NCBI RefSeq assembly: GCF_001597735.1
Contig: NZ_LUTS01000009.1
Location: 102,470-166,469, forward strand
Origin: Neptuniibacter pectenicola
GTDB lineage: Bacteria; Pseudomonadota; Gammaproteobacteria; Pseudomonadales; Balneatricaceae
Direction of reading: 5' to 3'
DNA: 64,000 bases
Every line of letters begins with the position of its first letter. Within the stretch, counting starts at the first letter, position 1. Below the pieces are notes generated by a model. It was not told where the DNA came from and searched no databases. It saw only the letters and a list, made by a program, of their open reading frames with translations. Shown here piece after piece: positions 24,241 through 33,940 of the stretch. Both the position numbers and the translations under genes were made by a program.

Positions 24241-25704
24241 ATGAAGTTCTCTATTCGTCTCTTTCCAGAAATTACCATCAAAAGTCGTCCTGTACGTAAA
24301 CGCTTAATTCAGCGTCTGCAAAGTAATTTGCAAAATATGACGCGCCGCATTGATGAACAGATCAAAGTGCGTGGCCATTGGGATAAACTTGATGTGGTGT
24401 GTGAAGGTGCGGATGCTGATGTCGTTGCGCAGGTGGTTGATCTTATGCAGCGTACGCCGGGTATCCATAGCTTTGTGGAAGTGACAGAGTACCCGTTGGG
24501 TGATTTTCACGATATCTACGAAAAAGCACACGCCATTTATGCGGATGAGTTAAGGGGTAAAACCTTTAAGGTGCGTGTGAAGCGCTCAGGCAAGCATGAG
24601 TTCCGTTCTATTGATGTTGAGCGTTACGTAGGGGGTGGGCTAAATCAGCACTCAGAAGCGCTTGGCGTGGATGTGCATAAGCCTGATCTTTATGTGGATT
24701 TAGAGATCCGTCAGGATAAGCTGCACGTTGTTACGAATACTTACAAAGGCCTTGGCGGTTTTCCGCTGGGTACACAAGAAGCGACTTTATCTTTAATCTC
24801 GGGTGGATTTGATTCCATCGTTGCCAGCTACATGTCCATGCGACGTGGCTGTAAAACCCATTTCCTTTTCTTTAACTTAGGTGGGCATGCACACGAGATT
24901 GGTGTGAAGCAGGTTGCGCTTTATTTATGGCAGCGATATGGCTCCTCTGCGCGGGTTAAGTTTATTACGATCCCGTTTGATGAAGTCATCGGTGAGATTC
25001 TTCAGTCCGTCCATCACTCACATATGGGTGTTGTGCTTAAGCGCATGATGATGAGAGCAGGGGAGAAAGTATCTGACCGTATGGGTATTGATGCCTTAGT
25101 TACCGGGGAAAGTATTGCTCAAGTCTCCAGTCAAACGCTGCCTAACCTTGCCATTATTGATGCGGCGACAGAGAAACTGGTGGTCAGACCGCTCGTGACA
25201 ATGGATAAGCAGGATATTATCGATATAACGCGTGAGATAGGGGCTTATGATTTCGCGAAAAATATGCCCGAATACTGCGGTGTTATCTCCGACCGTCCGA
25301 CGACATGCGCTAAAAAAGACCGCGTTGAGAAAGAGGAGTTAGATTTTGACTACGAGGTGCTAGAAAGGGCCTTGGAGCGTCGTCAGGTGATTAGTATCGA
25401 CGAAATTATTGAAGACGTGAATGTTCATGCCGAGGTTGAGGCGCTCACGAAGGTTGGTCCTAATCAGGTTGTTGTGGATATTCGCGCACCCCATGAGCAA
25501 GAAAAGAAACCGCTCAACCTACCGGGTTGTGAAATTCAACTGGTCCCGTTTTTTGCTCTTGCTGCTGCGTCCGATGAATTTTCTGAAGAAAAAGAATACC
25601 TGCTTTACTGCGAGAAAGGTGTGATGAGCCAAATGCATGCGCATCAGATGCAGGAAAGAGGCTTTAGTAATGTGAAAGTATACCGTCCTGGCGCGACTGA
25701 ATAG
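24241..25704 (+). CDS. thiI: tRNA sulfurtransferase ThiI with C-terminal rhodanese domain
   Basis: Makes 4-thiouridine at position 8 of tRNA and transfers sulfur for thiazole synthesis. An N-terminal ferredoxin-like/THUMP region (residues ~1-165) is followed by the PP-loop LSLISGGFDSIVASYM, the HFLFFNLGG segment and a conserved CGV...TTCAKK cysteine pair. A C-terminal rhodanese domain has the persulfide cysteine in LLYCEKGVMSQMHA. At 487 residues it is the long, rhodanese-fused enterobacterial type (E. coli 482). It starts 80 bases after the tRNA-Arg genes, whose products are potential substrates. Confidence 0.96.
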   Translation: MKFSIRLFPEITIKSRPVRKRLIQRLQSNLQNMTRRIDEQIKVRGHWDKLDVVCEGADADVVAQVVDLMQRTPGIHSFVEVTEYPLGDFHDIYEKAHAIYADELRGKTFKVRVKRSGKHEFRSIDVERYVGGGLNQHSEALGVDVHKPDLYVDLEIRQDKLHVVTNTYKGLGGFPLGTQEATLSLISGGFDSIVASYMSMRRGCKTHFLFFNLGGHAHEIGVKQVALYLWQRYGSSARVKFITIPFDEVIGEILQSVHHSHMGVVLKRMMMRAGEKVSDRMGIDALVTGESIAQVSSQTLPNLAIIDAATEKLVVRPLVTMDKQDIIDITREIGAYDFAKNMPEYCGVISDRPTTCAKKDRVEKEELDFDYEVLERALERRQVISIDEIIEDVNVHAEVEALTKVGPNQVVVDIRAPHEQEKKPLNLPGCEIQLVPFFALAAASDEFSEEKEYLLYCEKGVMSQMHAHQMQERGFSNVKVYRPGATE

Positions 25705-25787
25705 CGAGCTTGGGCTAAAATTGGGGGCAGGTTAGGGTGTATTTGATGATATATACCCCCAATTAAGTGAATTTTGACCTCAATTTA

Positions 25788-25816
25788 TTGCCAGAAATGG
25801 ACTTTTCGGGTTTAAT
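25788..25816 (+). promoter_or_regulatory. candidate sigma-70 promoter of oadGAB
   Basis: TTGCCA (25788-25793), 17-base spacer, TTTAAT (25811-25816). It lies 112 bases upstream of the oadG start and directly before the inverted-repeat-rich leader. Confidence 0.45.
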
Positions 25817-25818
25817 TA

Positions 25819-25898
25819 TGGTCCATTTGCAACCAGTGCATTCGCTAATGGACGCTTACATTTTGTAAACGGACCAAAAGTCACTCATTAAGCGAATG
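25819..25898 (+). promoter_or_regulatory. structured leader upstream of oadG with competing inverted repeats
   Basis: GTCCATT (25821-25827) pairs with AATGGAC (25847-25853). CATTCGCTAATG (25839-25850) pairs, with one bulge, with CATTAAGCGAATG (25886-25898). The two helices share bases 25847-25850 and so exclude each other. A small TTACA/TGTAA hairpin lies between. The oadG Shine-Dalgarno (25914-25918) follows 15 bases after the last arm. No known riboswitch class is recognised. Confidence 0.45.
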
Positions 25899-25928
25899 GG
25901 TTTCGATAAGTACAGGAGCATCCACAAG

Positions 25929-26165
25929 ATGGAAAATCTGCTATCAGAAGGCCTCGAATTGATGGTCTTTGGTATGGGGTTCGTATTTGTATTTTTGACA
26001 TTGTTGATCTTTACAACTGCAGGAATGTCAAAAGTAGTTAGCAAATATTTCCCAGAAGCACCTGCTAAGCCAAAAGCAAAGAAAGCTGCGCCTGCAGCTG
26101 CTACGGCTAGTAATGATGAGTTGATAGCTGTTATGACAGCTGCCGTTCATAAATACCGTTCATAA
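25929..26165 (+). CDS. oadG: oxaloacetate decarboxylase gamma subunit
   Basis: Small membrane anchor of the sodium-pumping oxaloacetate decarboxylase; it binds zinc and joins the alpha and beta subunits. The 78 residues have one N-terminal membrane helix (LMVFGMGFVFVFLTLLIFTTAGM), then an Ala/Pro/Lys-rich linker and a C-terminal DDELIAVMTAAVHKYRS-like tail (here NDELIAVMTAAVHKYRS), typical of OadG. ATG 25929 has AGGAG 10 bases upstream; a further in-frame ATG at 25896 lacks a site. oadA begins 56 bases downstream. Confidence 0.93.
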   Translation: MENLLSEGLELMVFGMGFVFVFLTLLIFTTAGMSKVVSKYFPEAPAKPKAKKAAPAAATASNDELIAVMTAAVHKYRS

Positions 26166-26221
26166 ACAAAGAACGGATCAATAAAGAATAATCTGCATTA
26201 ATAGACAGAAGGCCATTACCC

Positions 26222-28003
26222 ATGACCGACGCTAAGAAACCACTTGGTATTACCGATGTAGTTCTACGTGACGCACATCAGTCACTTTTTGCTACGCGTA
26301 TGCGAGTTGAAGATATGCTGCCGATCGCGGAAAAGCTGGATAAAGTAGGCTTTTGGTCCCTAGAAAGCTGGGGCGGCGCAACATTTGACGCATGTATTCG
26401 TTTTATCGGAGAAGATCCGTGGGAACGTATTCGTCTGCTTAAGCAGGCCATGCCAAATACTAAACAGCAGATGCTTCTGCGTGGACAGAACCTATTAGGT
26501 TACCGTCATTACGCTGATGATGTTGTAAATAAATTTGTTGAGCGTGCAGCGACGAACGGCGTTGACGTGTTCCGTATCTTTGATGCGATGAACGATCCCC
26601 GTAACCTTGAAACTGCAATTAAAGCAGTAAAGGCGACTGGCAAGCACGCTCAAGGCACAATCTCTTTTACTAAAAGCCCTGTTCACACCACAGATATGTG
26701 GGTTGAATATGCAAAAACGTTAGAAGATAAAGGTGCCGATTCTATAGCGATCAAAGATATGTCCGGTATCTTGACGCCTTATGATGCATTCGATCTGGTT
26801 TCTCGTCTTAAGGCGCAAACGGATCTAGAAGTGCAGCTACACGCACATGCAACCTCAGGCCTGTCTGATATGACAATCCTGAAGGCAGTAGAAGCGGGTA
26901 TCGACCGTGTTGATACAGCGATCTCTTCTATGTCTATGACTTATGGCCATACGGCGACTGAGTCTGTTGTGGCGGCGTTAGCCGGTACGGATCGTGATAC
27001 AGGCTTGGATCTGCTTCAACTTGAAGAGATTGCAGCTTACTTCCGTGAAGTACGTAAGAAATACGCTAAATTTGAAGGTTCTTTGCGCGGTACTGACTCT
27101 CGTATTCTTGTTGCTCAAGTGCCTGGTGGCATGTTGACTAACATGGAAGGCCAGCTGAAAGAGCAAGGCGCTGCTGATAAGTTTGACGATGTGTTGGCAG
27201 AGATTCCACGTGTACGTGAAGATCTTGGCTGGATCCCGTTGGTAACACCTACGTCTCAGATTGTAGGTACGCAAGCGGTGATTAACGTCCTTATGGGCGA
27301 GCGTTACAAAACAATTTCTAAAGAAGTTCAAGGTATCCTTAAGGGTGAGTATGGTGCAGCTCCTTCATCATACAATGCGGAACTTCAGGCGCGTGTTTTA
27401 GATGGCGGCGAAGAGATTACCTGTCGTCCTGCTGATCTACTTGAGCCAGAAATGGATAAATTGGTTGCTGAATTGAAAAATCTTGCAGCTGAAAAAGGCA
27501 TCAGTCTAACGACCGGTGAGAACGAGGTCGACGATGTTCTAACCTACGCGTTATTCCCACAGATTGGCCTTAAATTCCTTGAAAATCGTAATAACCCTGA
27601 TGCATTTGAACCTGTACCTACATTAGAGGACGCACTAGCGATGTCTGCACCTAAGAAATCTGGATCAGAAGTTTACACAATCACTGTTAACGGTCAGAAC
27701 TACGTTGTACAAGTGGCTGAAGGCGGAGATATCTCTGCTGTAGCACCTGCATCTGCTGCGCCAGCTGCTGCTCCTGCAGCTGCCGGCGAAGGTGAAGAGG
27801 TTCCTGCACCGCTAGCGGGTAACATTTGGAAAGTTGAAGTGTCTGCTGGGCAGGCGGTTCAAGAGGGTGATGTACTTGTTATCCTAGAAGCGATGAAAAT
27901 GGAAACGGAAGTACGTGCAGCACGCGCAGGTACGATTGTGACTATCGACGTAAGCGAAGGTGACGCTGTTCAGGTTGGCGATTCTTTGCTGACACTGGCT
28001 TAA
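26222..28003 (+). CDS. oadA: oxaloacetate decarboxylase alpha subunit (biotin carboxyltransferase)
   Basis: Transfers the carboxyl group of oxaloacetate to its own biotin, yielding pyruvate. The N-terminal TIM-barrel has metal and substrate residues in [12 protein letters not shown], the carbamylated-lysine segment SIAIKDMSG and the metal ligands QLHAHATSG. An Ala/Pro linker (about residues 505-520) leads to the biotinyl domain with [12 protein letters not shown], where the lysine is biotinylated. The 593 residues are full length. It stands between oadG and oadB as a complete OadGAB set. Confidence 0.97.
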   Translation: MTDAKKPLGITDVVLRDAHQSLFATRMRVEDMLPIAEKLDKVGFWSLESWGGATFDACIRFIGEDPWERIRLLKQAMPNTKQQMLLRGQNLLGYRHYADDVVNKFVERAATNGVDVFRIFDAMNDPRNLETAIKAVKATGKHAQGTISFTKSPVHTTDMWVEYAKTLEDKGADSIAIKDMSGILTPYDAFDLVSRLKAQTDLEVQLHAHATSGLSDMTILKAVEAGIDRVDTAISSMSMTYGHTATESVVAALAGTDRDTGLDLLQLEEIAAYFREVRKKYAKFEGSLRGTDSRILVAQVPGGMLTNMEGQLKEQGAADKFDDVLAEIPRVREDLGWIPLVTPTSQIVGTQAVINVLMGERYKTISKEVQGILKGEYGAAPSSYNAELQARVLDGGEEITCRPADLLEPEMDKLVAELKNLAAEKGISLTTGENEVDDVLTYALFPQIGLKFLENRNNPDAFEPVPTLEDALAMSAPKKSGSEVYTITVNGQNYVVQVAEGGDISAVAPASAAPAAAPAAAGEGEEVPAPLAGNIWKVEVSAGQAVQEGDVLVILEAMKMETEVRAARAGTIVTIDVSEGDAVQVGDSLLTLA

Positions 28004-28013
28004 GGTATTCTTG

Positions 28014-29315
28014 ATGGAAAAGTTAACGCAACTGTTTACAGCCTCAGGTATTTACAATATCACAGGCGGCCAGTTCATCATGATTTTGGTTGGCTTGTTG
28101 CTATTGTTTCTAGCCATCCGAAAGAATTTTGAACCGTTGTTGCTTGTGCCTATTGGCTTTGGCGGCATTATGGCAAACATCCCAGAAGCGGGGCTTGCTT
28201 ATTCTGCTGTTGAAAATGCAGTGCATTTTGCCGTACCGGATGTATTGAATGCGCTTGCAGGTGCGCTTAATATCGCCAGTACAGATCCCCATGATATTAT
28301 TCATGCTTATCATGGTGCATCAGCTGCCGAGCATACAGCTGCAGTTTATGCTGCGCAGGATAGTGGTTATAACAACGGTATGTTGTATAACTTCTATACG
28401 GTTGCTATTGCTTCCGGTGCCGCACCATTGCTGATCTTTATGGGCGTAGGGGCCATGACCGATTTTGGTCCCTTGTTGGCGAACCCTAAAACACTGTTCT
28501 TAGGTGCTGCTGCGCAGTTTGGTATCTTTGCAACTGTATTAGGGGCTGTTGGCCTAACAGCGGTGGGTGTTATGGACTTTAACATTCAGGAAGCCGCTGC
28601 TATTGGTATCATCGGTGGTGCTGATGGACCAACGGCTATCTATGTAACGAGCTTGCTTGCTCCTCATTTGCTAGGTGCAATTGCCGTAGCTGCATACTCC
28701 TATATGGCGCTTGTTCCGCTTATTCAGCCGCCAATCATGAGAGCATTGACGACGGAAGCAGAGCGTAAAATCGCGATGCATCAGTTACGTCATGTTGGCA
28801 AAATAGAGAAGATTCTCTTCCCGATCTTGCTGCTTATCTTGGTTGCATTGTTATTGCCAGATGCTGCTCCATTATTGGGTATGTTCTGTTTTGGTAACTT
28901 AATGCGTGAGTGTGGTGTAGTGGATCGCTTGAGCGATACTGCGCAAAATGCACTGATCAATATCGTAACAATCTTCTTAGGATTGTCAGTCGGATCTAAA
29001 CTATCTGCGGATAAGTTTTTGGATCTACAGACACTAGGTATCCTCTGCTTAGGTATTGTTGCATTCGGTATTGGTACGGCTTGCGGTGTTATCATGGCTA
29101 AGATCATGAACAAGATGGCCGGTGGTAACTCTATTAACCCACTGATTGGCTCTGCTGGTGTATCCGCTGTACCTATGGCTGCACGTGTATCAAATAAGAT
29201 TGGTCTTGAGTCGAACCCTCAAAACTTCCTTTTGATGCATGCTATGGGGCCAAACGTAGCGGGTGTAATTGGATCTGCAGTTGCTGCGGGTGTGATGATC
29301 AAGTTTGTAAGCTAA
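28014..29315 (+). CDS. oadB: oxaloacetate decarboxylase beta subunit (sodium pump)
   Basis: Integral membrane subunit that decarboxylates carboxybiotin and exports Na+ in exchange. The 433 residues contain about nine hydrophobic segments and the diagnostic [16 protein letters not shown] motif, whose aspartate takes part in sodium transport. The ending [27 protein letters not shown] is typical of the family. ATG 28014 has AAGG at suitable spacing; a TTG three bases earlier is unlikely. A strong terminator follows. Confidence 0.97.
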   Translation: MEKLTQLFTASGIYNITGGQFIMILVGLLLLFLAIRKNFEPLLLVPIGFGGIMANIPEAGLAYSAVENAVHFAVPDVLNALAGALNIASTDPHDIIHAYHGASAAEHTAAVYAAQDSGYNNGMLYNFYTVAIASGAAPLLIFMGVGAMTDFGPLLANPKTLFLGAAAQFGIFATVLGAVGLTAVGVMDFNIQEAAAIGIIGGADGPTAIYVTSLLAPHLLGAIAVAAYSYMALVPLIQPPIMRALTTEAERKIAMHQLRHVGKIEKILFPILLLILVALLLPDAAPLLGMFCFGNLMRECGVVDRLSDTAQNALINIVTIFLGLSVGSKLSADKFLDLQTLGILCLGIVAFGIGTACGVIMAKIMNKMAGGNSINPLIGSAGVSAVPMAARVSNKIGLESNPQNFLLMHAMGPNVAGVIGSAVAAGVMIKFVS

Positions 29316-29329
29316 GTCTATTAGCAATT

Positions 29330-29359
29330 AAAAAAGGCTGCCCATGGGCAGCCTTTTTT
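29330..29359 (+). terminator. bidirectional terminator between oadB and the deacetylase gene
   Basis: Six A, GGCTGCCC, loop AT, GGGCAGCC, six T: a perfect 14-bp stem including the A:T part. It serves oadB (+) and the convergent gene ending at 29379 (-). Confidence 0.95.
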
Positions 29360-29378
29360 GTATGTCATGCTTAGGCGC

Positions 29379-30302
29379 TTAGTGGCCTGACAGTACTTCA
29401 ATATGGGCTTGTACGCTAAAGGCTAGCGAAACAGGGTTATAGCCGCCTTCAAGGATAGAGACAATACGGTTTTTACTGTAGGTTTTTGCTGCATCCATTA
29501 AGAACTGTGTTACCCAACGGTAGTCTTCTTCATCTAATTTTATATCAGCCATAGGATCTTCATGGTGGGCATCAAACCCGGCTGAAATAATAATCATGTC
29601 TGGCTTATGGGCCTGAATCGCCGGTAGCCATTTAGACTCAACGAGCTTCCGAAAAACCAGTCCGTCACTGTGGGCGTCCATCGGACAGTTAATGATATGG
29701 TCGCGTACAATATCGCTATAACGTTCAGGGTAAAACGGATGTTGAAAGGTTGAACAGACCATCACTTCTGGCTTGTCTTTAAATATATCAACCGTACCGT
29801 TACCTTGGTGAACGTCAAAGTCAAAGATAGCAACCCGCTGAATATCAGGCTGTTGTAAAGCATGCATCGCCGCAATGGCTGCATTGTTATAAAAACAAAA
29901 CCCCATAGGGTTGTTGTGTTCAGCATGATGGCCAGGTGGGCGTACGGCGCAGAAAGCGTTCTGAGCTTTCCCTGCAATCACTCGGTTAACGGCGAGTATG
30001 GCTGAGCCTGCGGCTAAACTTGCGGCATGGAGTGAGTCTGGGCAGAGCGCGGTATCGTCATCGGTATATACGACACCGTGTTCAGGGAGTTTCATCTCCA
30101 AACGCTTTTGATGAAGGTGGGCATGGGCCAACTGAATCTGCTCGGGGAGCACATGAACTGACTGGATGCGCTCAAGCTCCTGCATAAGCCCTGTTTTTTC
30201 AAGCACTTTTCGAATCGCGATGAGACGAATAGGGCTTTCAGGATGTTCGGGGCCCATATTATGCAGGCCGCAATCATCATGTGTGATAAATGCTGTAGTC
30301 AT
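29379..30302 (-). CDS. histone deacetylase family protein (zinc amidohydrolase)
   Basis: Arginase/deacetylase-fold hydrolase of 307 residues. Zinc-site and catalytic motifs are intact: RPPGHHAE (tandem histidines), FDFDVHQGNGT (Asp-x-His ligands), SAGFDAHHEDP (second Asp ligand) and the closing EGGYN. Bacterial members deacetylate acetylpolyamines, acetoin-pathway proteins or unknown acyl-amide substrates; the substrate here cannot be read from sequence. The motifs resemble the class II HDAC-like branch. It is convergent with oadB and divergent from the receiver/TPR gene. Confidence 0.9.
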   Translation of the reverse strand: MTTAFITHDDCGLHNMGPEHPESPIRLIAIRKVLEKTGLMQELERIQSVHVLPEQIQLAHAHLHQKRLEMKLPEHGVVYTDDDTALCPDSLHAASLAAGSAILAVNRVIAGKAQNAFCAVRPPGHHAEHNNPMGFCFYNNAAIAAMHALQQPDIQRVAIFDFDVHQGNGTVDIFKDKPEVMVCSTFQHPFYPERYSDIVRDHIINCPMDAHSDGLVFRKLVESKWLPAIQAHKPDMIIISAGFDAHHEDPMADIKLDEEDYRWVTQFLMDAAKTYSKNRIVSILEGGYNPVSLAFSVQAHIEVLSGH

Positions 30303-30479
30303 AGGTATCTATTGTTATATGTTTTTATTAAGTGTACCTGAAACCCATGCGTCTGGATCTTATCAAATTGTATCAATACCTCTAGACTACGCCCAGCCAG
30401 AGGCATTTTTCTTGATCTGTGTCATTCGTGTTTGAATGCTGTAGATATAGCATAGTCGACACAGCATAGAACTGTCTTG

Positions 30480-30517
30480 GCACCAAGTGTTTCACCCTAC
30501 GCTTGGTGCTTTTTTTT
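30480..30517 (+). terminator. orphan intrinsic terminator in a divergent intergenic region
   Basis: GCACCAAGTG, 10-base loop, CGCTTGGTGC, then eight T (30510-30517). The flanking genes diverge, so no annotated + strand gene ends here. It must terminate a short unannotated transcript or attenuate the downstream gene. No convincing sigma-70 promoter was found upstream. Confidence 0.8.
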
Positions 30518-30596
30518 GTTTTCAGTAAATGCTTTAGTCTTGAGCGCTCCGCTTTTATACTGCATAGATGTATGTGATTTCATCGCGGATGGTTGA

Positions 30597-32201
30597 GTGG
30601 CTAAAATAGATTATTCTGATAAACAAGTGTTGCTTATTGAAAGTAGTGGCAACATGCGTGCAACAATCTTCTATATGCTAAGAAGCTTGGGTGTGGTGAA
30701 CTTAAAAGCGGTCACCATCAATGATCGCGTCCTTCCTGAAATATCAGAACATAACTACGATGTTATTCTTCTTGGTCACAACGTAAATGATAGTTTGGCG
30801 GGTATTCAGATTCTTGAAGAGTGTCGCTACCTTGGTTACATCAAGCCGAGTGCTTGCTGGGTTTTTATGACAAGTGATGCTTCCCAAGAAGTAATCTTGC
30901 ATGCCATTGATAGCCGTCCAGATGAACTTATCATGAAGCCCTTCTCGATTGATGAGCTTAAGCATCGGTTGGATAATATACTATTCCGTAAGTCTATTTT
31001 TAAACCGATTGATGATGCGATTGAGGTGGGCGACTACCCGACAGCGATTAGTTACTGCCAAAACAATTTTTCCAGTTCCGATCCCGAATTTGATGAAGCG
31101 CAGCTGATGCTATCGCGTTTGCTTAATCAATTCGGTAAACCGGCGGAAGCGGCTAAGGTTGCAGAAAAACTTTATTGGAAAGCGCATGAGAAGGACGCAG
31201 GCTTATGTTGGGCTCAAGCGTTGCTGGCGCAGGATGAAGTAAAAGAAGCGCAGCGTTTATTAAAAGAGTTAATCGAAGAATACCCCTTATTTATTGTCGC
31301 CTATGACCTGTTAGCATCGAGTCATGAAAAAAATGGTGACTTGGAATTGGCCTGTGAAACCGTCAATGAAGCAACCCAACGCTCACCTTTAGGCATCCCC
31401 CGGCAAATGGAACTTGGCCGTTTGGCTACGCAGGCTAAAAAGCTGGATCTTGCTGGCGGGGCTTATAAAAAGTCGATCATGTTAGGGCGGCATAGCTGTT
31501 ACAAGTCGCCTGAACCTTATCTCCGCTTGGCCAATGTAAAACGCTTAGAGTTATCGGCTGCTGAAGGTCCTGTTGCCTCTGAACTAAAAAGTGAGTTTGA
31601 TAGTATCATTAATCAAGCGTACCGATCTTTTCCCGAAGACCACCTGTTACAAGTCAAAGCTTCGCTGCTAAAAAGTGAGCTCTATAATCAGCTAGGTGAT
31701 ACTGACGAGGCGAATAAATGTACCCGTGATGCTCAGCGTGCTAATTCTGAGTTATCCGCGCCACTCGACTTAGAGCGTGAGCTGTTGAATGTGACGGGTG
31801 ATGCGGTGCCGCTGCTCGAACCTGAAAAAGCAAAACGGGCAACACCGACCGTGAGTAAAAAGCATGATCCTGAGATGAGTGTCAAAGTGAACCGCTTAGG
31901 GGTTAAGCATTATCTGTCCGGTAAAATGCCTCAAGCCCTTAAATATTTCGGGTTAGCAACGGAATATGACACGACAAATGTAAGCGCGCTGCTTAATTTA
32001 GCCCAGCTTTTTCTGGAGTCAGCGCGAGATTCAGTGGATAAACGTGCGGAGCGTGCAAAAATGGTAGCGCGTTATCTGAAGCTGTCGAGCCGGTTGGTGG
32101 CTGAGGGTGTCGAGAAGGATAAACATCATCAATTACAGGCGTATCTAGACTCAGGCATAGATAAACTCCCCGATGGTTCCTTGGGGAACCTTATACGCTA
32201 A
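30597..32201 (+). CDS. TPR-repeat protein with degenerate response-regulator receiver domain
   Basis: The 534-residue cytoplasmic protein has an N-terminal receiver-like domain (about residues 8-130) and then about nine helical TPR-type repeats, including LGVKHYLSGKMPQALKYFGLATEYD near residue 440. The receiver is atypical. The acidic pocket reads LLIESSGN instead of a DD pair, and the phosphoacceptor position reads VILLGHNVND, with Gly where Asp is expected. The switch lysine (IMKPFS) is kept. Phosphorylation is therefore doubtful, and it may be a constitutive or protein-binding receiver. It starts at GTG 30597. Receiver-TPR proteins occur in marine gammaproteobacteria, but I know of no defined function. 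Confidence 0.8.
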   Translation: MAKIDYSDKQVLLIESSGNMRATIFYMLRSLGVVNLKAVTINDRVLPEISEHNYDVILLGHNVNDSLAGIQILEECRYLGYIKPSACWVFMTSDASQEVILHAIDSRPDELIMKPFSIDELKHRLDNILFRKSIFKPIDDAIEVGDYPTAISYCQNNFSSSDPEFDEAQLMLSRLLNQFGKPAEAAKVAEKLYWKAHEKDAGLCWAQALLAQDEVKEAQRLLKELIEEYPLFIVAYDLLASSHEKNGDLELACETVNEATQRSPLGIPRQMELGRLATQAKKLDLAGGAYKKSIMLGRHSCYKSPEPYLRLANVKRLELSAAEGPVASELKSEFDSIINQAYRSFPEDHLLQVKASLLKSELYNQLGDTDEANKCTRDAQRANSELSAPLDLERELLNVTGDAVPLLEPEKAKRATPTVSKKHDPEMSVKVNRLGVKHYLSGKMPQALKYFGLATEYDTTNVSALLNLAQLFLESARDSVDKRAERAKMVARYLKLSSRLVAEGVEKDKHHQLQAYLDSGIDKLPDGSLGNLIR

Positions 32202-32247
32202 TGCGCATTGTCGGGCTGTTTGTTTAAGCCACTGCTACTTTGCTTAT

Positions 32248-32285
32248 AAGGTGCTCACTTCTGTTCGGCACCTTTATTGTTCTTT
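32248..32285 (+). terminator. probable terminator after the receiver-TPR gene
   Basis: AAGGTGC / 13-base loop / GCACCTT, followed by a T-rich but interrupted tail. It is weaker than the other terminators in this window. Confidence 0.5.
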
Positions 32286-32355
32286 TTCCTCCCCTGACCC
32301 TTGTTGGCGACTTAGCTTTTATTGAGCGGCTTTGACTCGTCCTTAGTTAAGCGTA

Positions 32356-32374
32356 GGGGCTGAAATTCAGCCCC
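32356..32374. other. perfect hairpin just after tctA
   Basis: GGGGCTGAA...TTCAGCCCC inverted repeat 9 bases beyond the tctA stop (minus strand). It lacks a T-run on either strand, so it is more likely an mRNA 3' stabiliser or factor-dependent end than an intrinsic terminator. Confidence 0.45.
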
Positions 32375-32382
32375 GTATCCTA

Positions 32383-33936
32383 TTAGCCTTCACCTTCTGA
32401 AATAGAGGTTTCTGGGCCTCTAGGCAGAGGCTCTTTTGTTTTTGAGCGTCTCAATAGTTCGATTAAAGGAGGAATAATTAAAACGATCAACGCGACACTC
32501 ACAATGCCAAGGGTAAGAGGGCGCTCCCAGAGAAACGCAAAACTACCATCAGAAATAGTCAGTGCGCGGCTGAGATTATTCTCCATCAACCCACCTAAAA
32601 TAAAGCCAAGTAGCATGGGTGCCATTGGGAACTCAAGCAGCTTCAAGAAAATAGCGATAGCTGTAATCAACGCCATCATATGTATATCAAAACTGTTAAA
32701 GCTGACCAGATAAACGCCAGTAATGGAGAAGAACAGAATGAGTGGAATTAAGATGGGGCGTGGGATCGCCAACAAACGAGAAATATAAGGAATAAGCGGC
32801 AGGTTTAGGATCAGCAACACTAGATTGCCAAAGTACATTGAGATAATAACTGACCAAAAAACATCAGGATTATCAATGAACAACCGAGGGCCTGGTTGAA
32901 TACCATAAGCAATGAGTGCGCCCAGCATGATTGCGGTTGTGCCGGAGCCTGGGATACCTAGTGTTAAAAGCGGTACAAATGACCCTGTGGATGCAGCGTT
33001 GTTAGCCGATTCGGGAGCGGCTAAACCACGTAATGCACCTTTACCAAATTTAAGTTTCTCTTTTGCTGACGCTAGGTTTCGTTCCAATCCATAGGCGAGG
33101 AACGAGGCAATAGTGGCGCCTGCTCCGGGCAGTACGCCGACTAGAAATCCAAAAATAGATGACCTACCAATGGTCGGGGCGACATGTAAAATCTCCTCTT
33201 TGCTTAACTTCATGCTACCAAGCTGGCTCATATCCATCGCTTCTTCTTTCTCACGATGTTGGCCTTTAAGTACGGTCATGACGACTTCTGCCAGTGCAAA
33301 GGTTGCCATCGCTAACAGCAAGAAGCTGATGCCGTCGATTAAGTTCACATTACCAAAGGTGAAACGGGTAGTGCCTGATGTGACATCGGTACCGATGGTC
33401 GCAATCATGAGGCCAAAGACGGTCATGATCAGCGCTTTAATAACCTGTCCTTTACCCGAGAATGCAGCGACCGCTGTCAGGCCTAAAATCATCAACGCAA
33501 AATAATCACTGGACTGGAAGCTAAGTGATACCGAGGCTAAAGCCGGGGCGGCAAAAAGCAGCACAATGGCGCCAATGGTCCCGCCGGTAAAAGAGGAGTA
33601 AGCCGCTAATGCGAGAGCTTTGCCCGCTTGTTTTTGTTGTGCCAGCGGGTAACCGTCAAAGGAGGTTACAACGGTGCTGGCGCAGCCGGGCGCGTTGATC
33701 AAAATAGACGATGTGGAGCCGCCGAACACTGCACCATAATAGACACCGGCCATTAAAATAATACCGGATGAAGGGTCGAGTCCGTAGGTAATAGGAATCA
33801 TCAACGCAACGGCAGAGATAGGGCCTAAGCCTGGAAGCATGCCGATAAAGGTGCCGGCAAAACAGCCGACGACAACCATGAGTAAATTAAAGGGCATTAC
33901 CGCTGTGGTTAGCCCCGTTATAATTCCGTCTAACAT
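32383..33936 (-). CDS. tctA: tripartite tricarboxylate transporter large membrane subunit TctA
   Basis: Large permease subunit of a TctCBA solute-binding-protein-dependent secondary transporter. The 517 residues have about a dozen membrane segments. TctA signatures include GTFIGMLPGLGPISAVALMIP, YYGAVFGGSTSSILINAPG and ASTGSFVPLLTLGIPGSGTTA. I chose ATG 33936, preceded by a good GGAGG and four bases after the tctB stop; the frame runs upstream into tctB. The operon order is tctC-tctB-tctA on the minus strand. Confidence 0.95.
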   Translation of the reverse strand: MLDGIITGLTTAVMPFNLLMVVVGCFAGTFIGMLPGLGPISAVALMIPITYGLDPSSGIILMAGVYYGAVFGGSTSSILINAPGCASTVVTSFDGYPLAQQKQAGKALALAAYSSFTGGTIGAIVLLFAAPALASVSLSFQSSDYFALMILGLTAVAAFSGKGQVIKALIMTVFGLMIATIGTDVTSGTTRFTFGNVNLIDGISFLLLAMATFALAEVVMTVLKGQHREKEEAMDMSQLGSMKLSKEEILHVAPTIGRSSIFGFLVGVLPGAGATIASFLAYGLERNLASAKEKLKFGKGALRGLAAPESANNAASTGSFVPLLTLGIPGSGTTAIMLGALIAYGIQPGPRLFIDNPDVFWSVIISMYFGNLVLLILNLPLIPYISRLLAIPRPILIPLILFFSITGVYLVSFNSFDIHMMALITAIAIFLKLLEFPMAPMLLGFILGGLMENNLSRALTISDGSFAFLWERPLTLGIVSVALIVLIIPPLIELLRRSKTKEPLPRGPETSISEGEG

Positions 33937-33940
33937 GAGA

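Noticed and set aside
30166..30435. Plus-strand gene ending before the orphan terminator
   Set aside because: Most of it is antisense to the start of the deacetylase gene, and its end is 45 bases short of the terminator; it does not explain that element.
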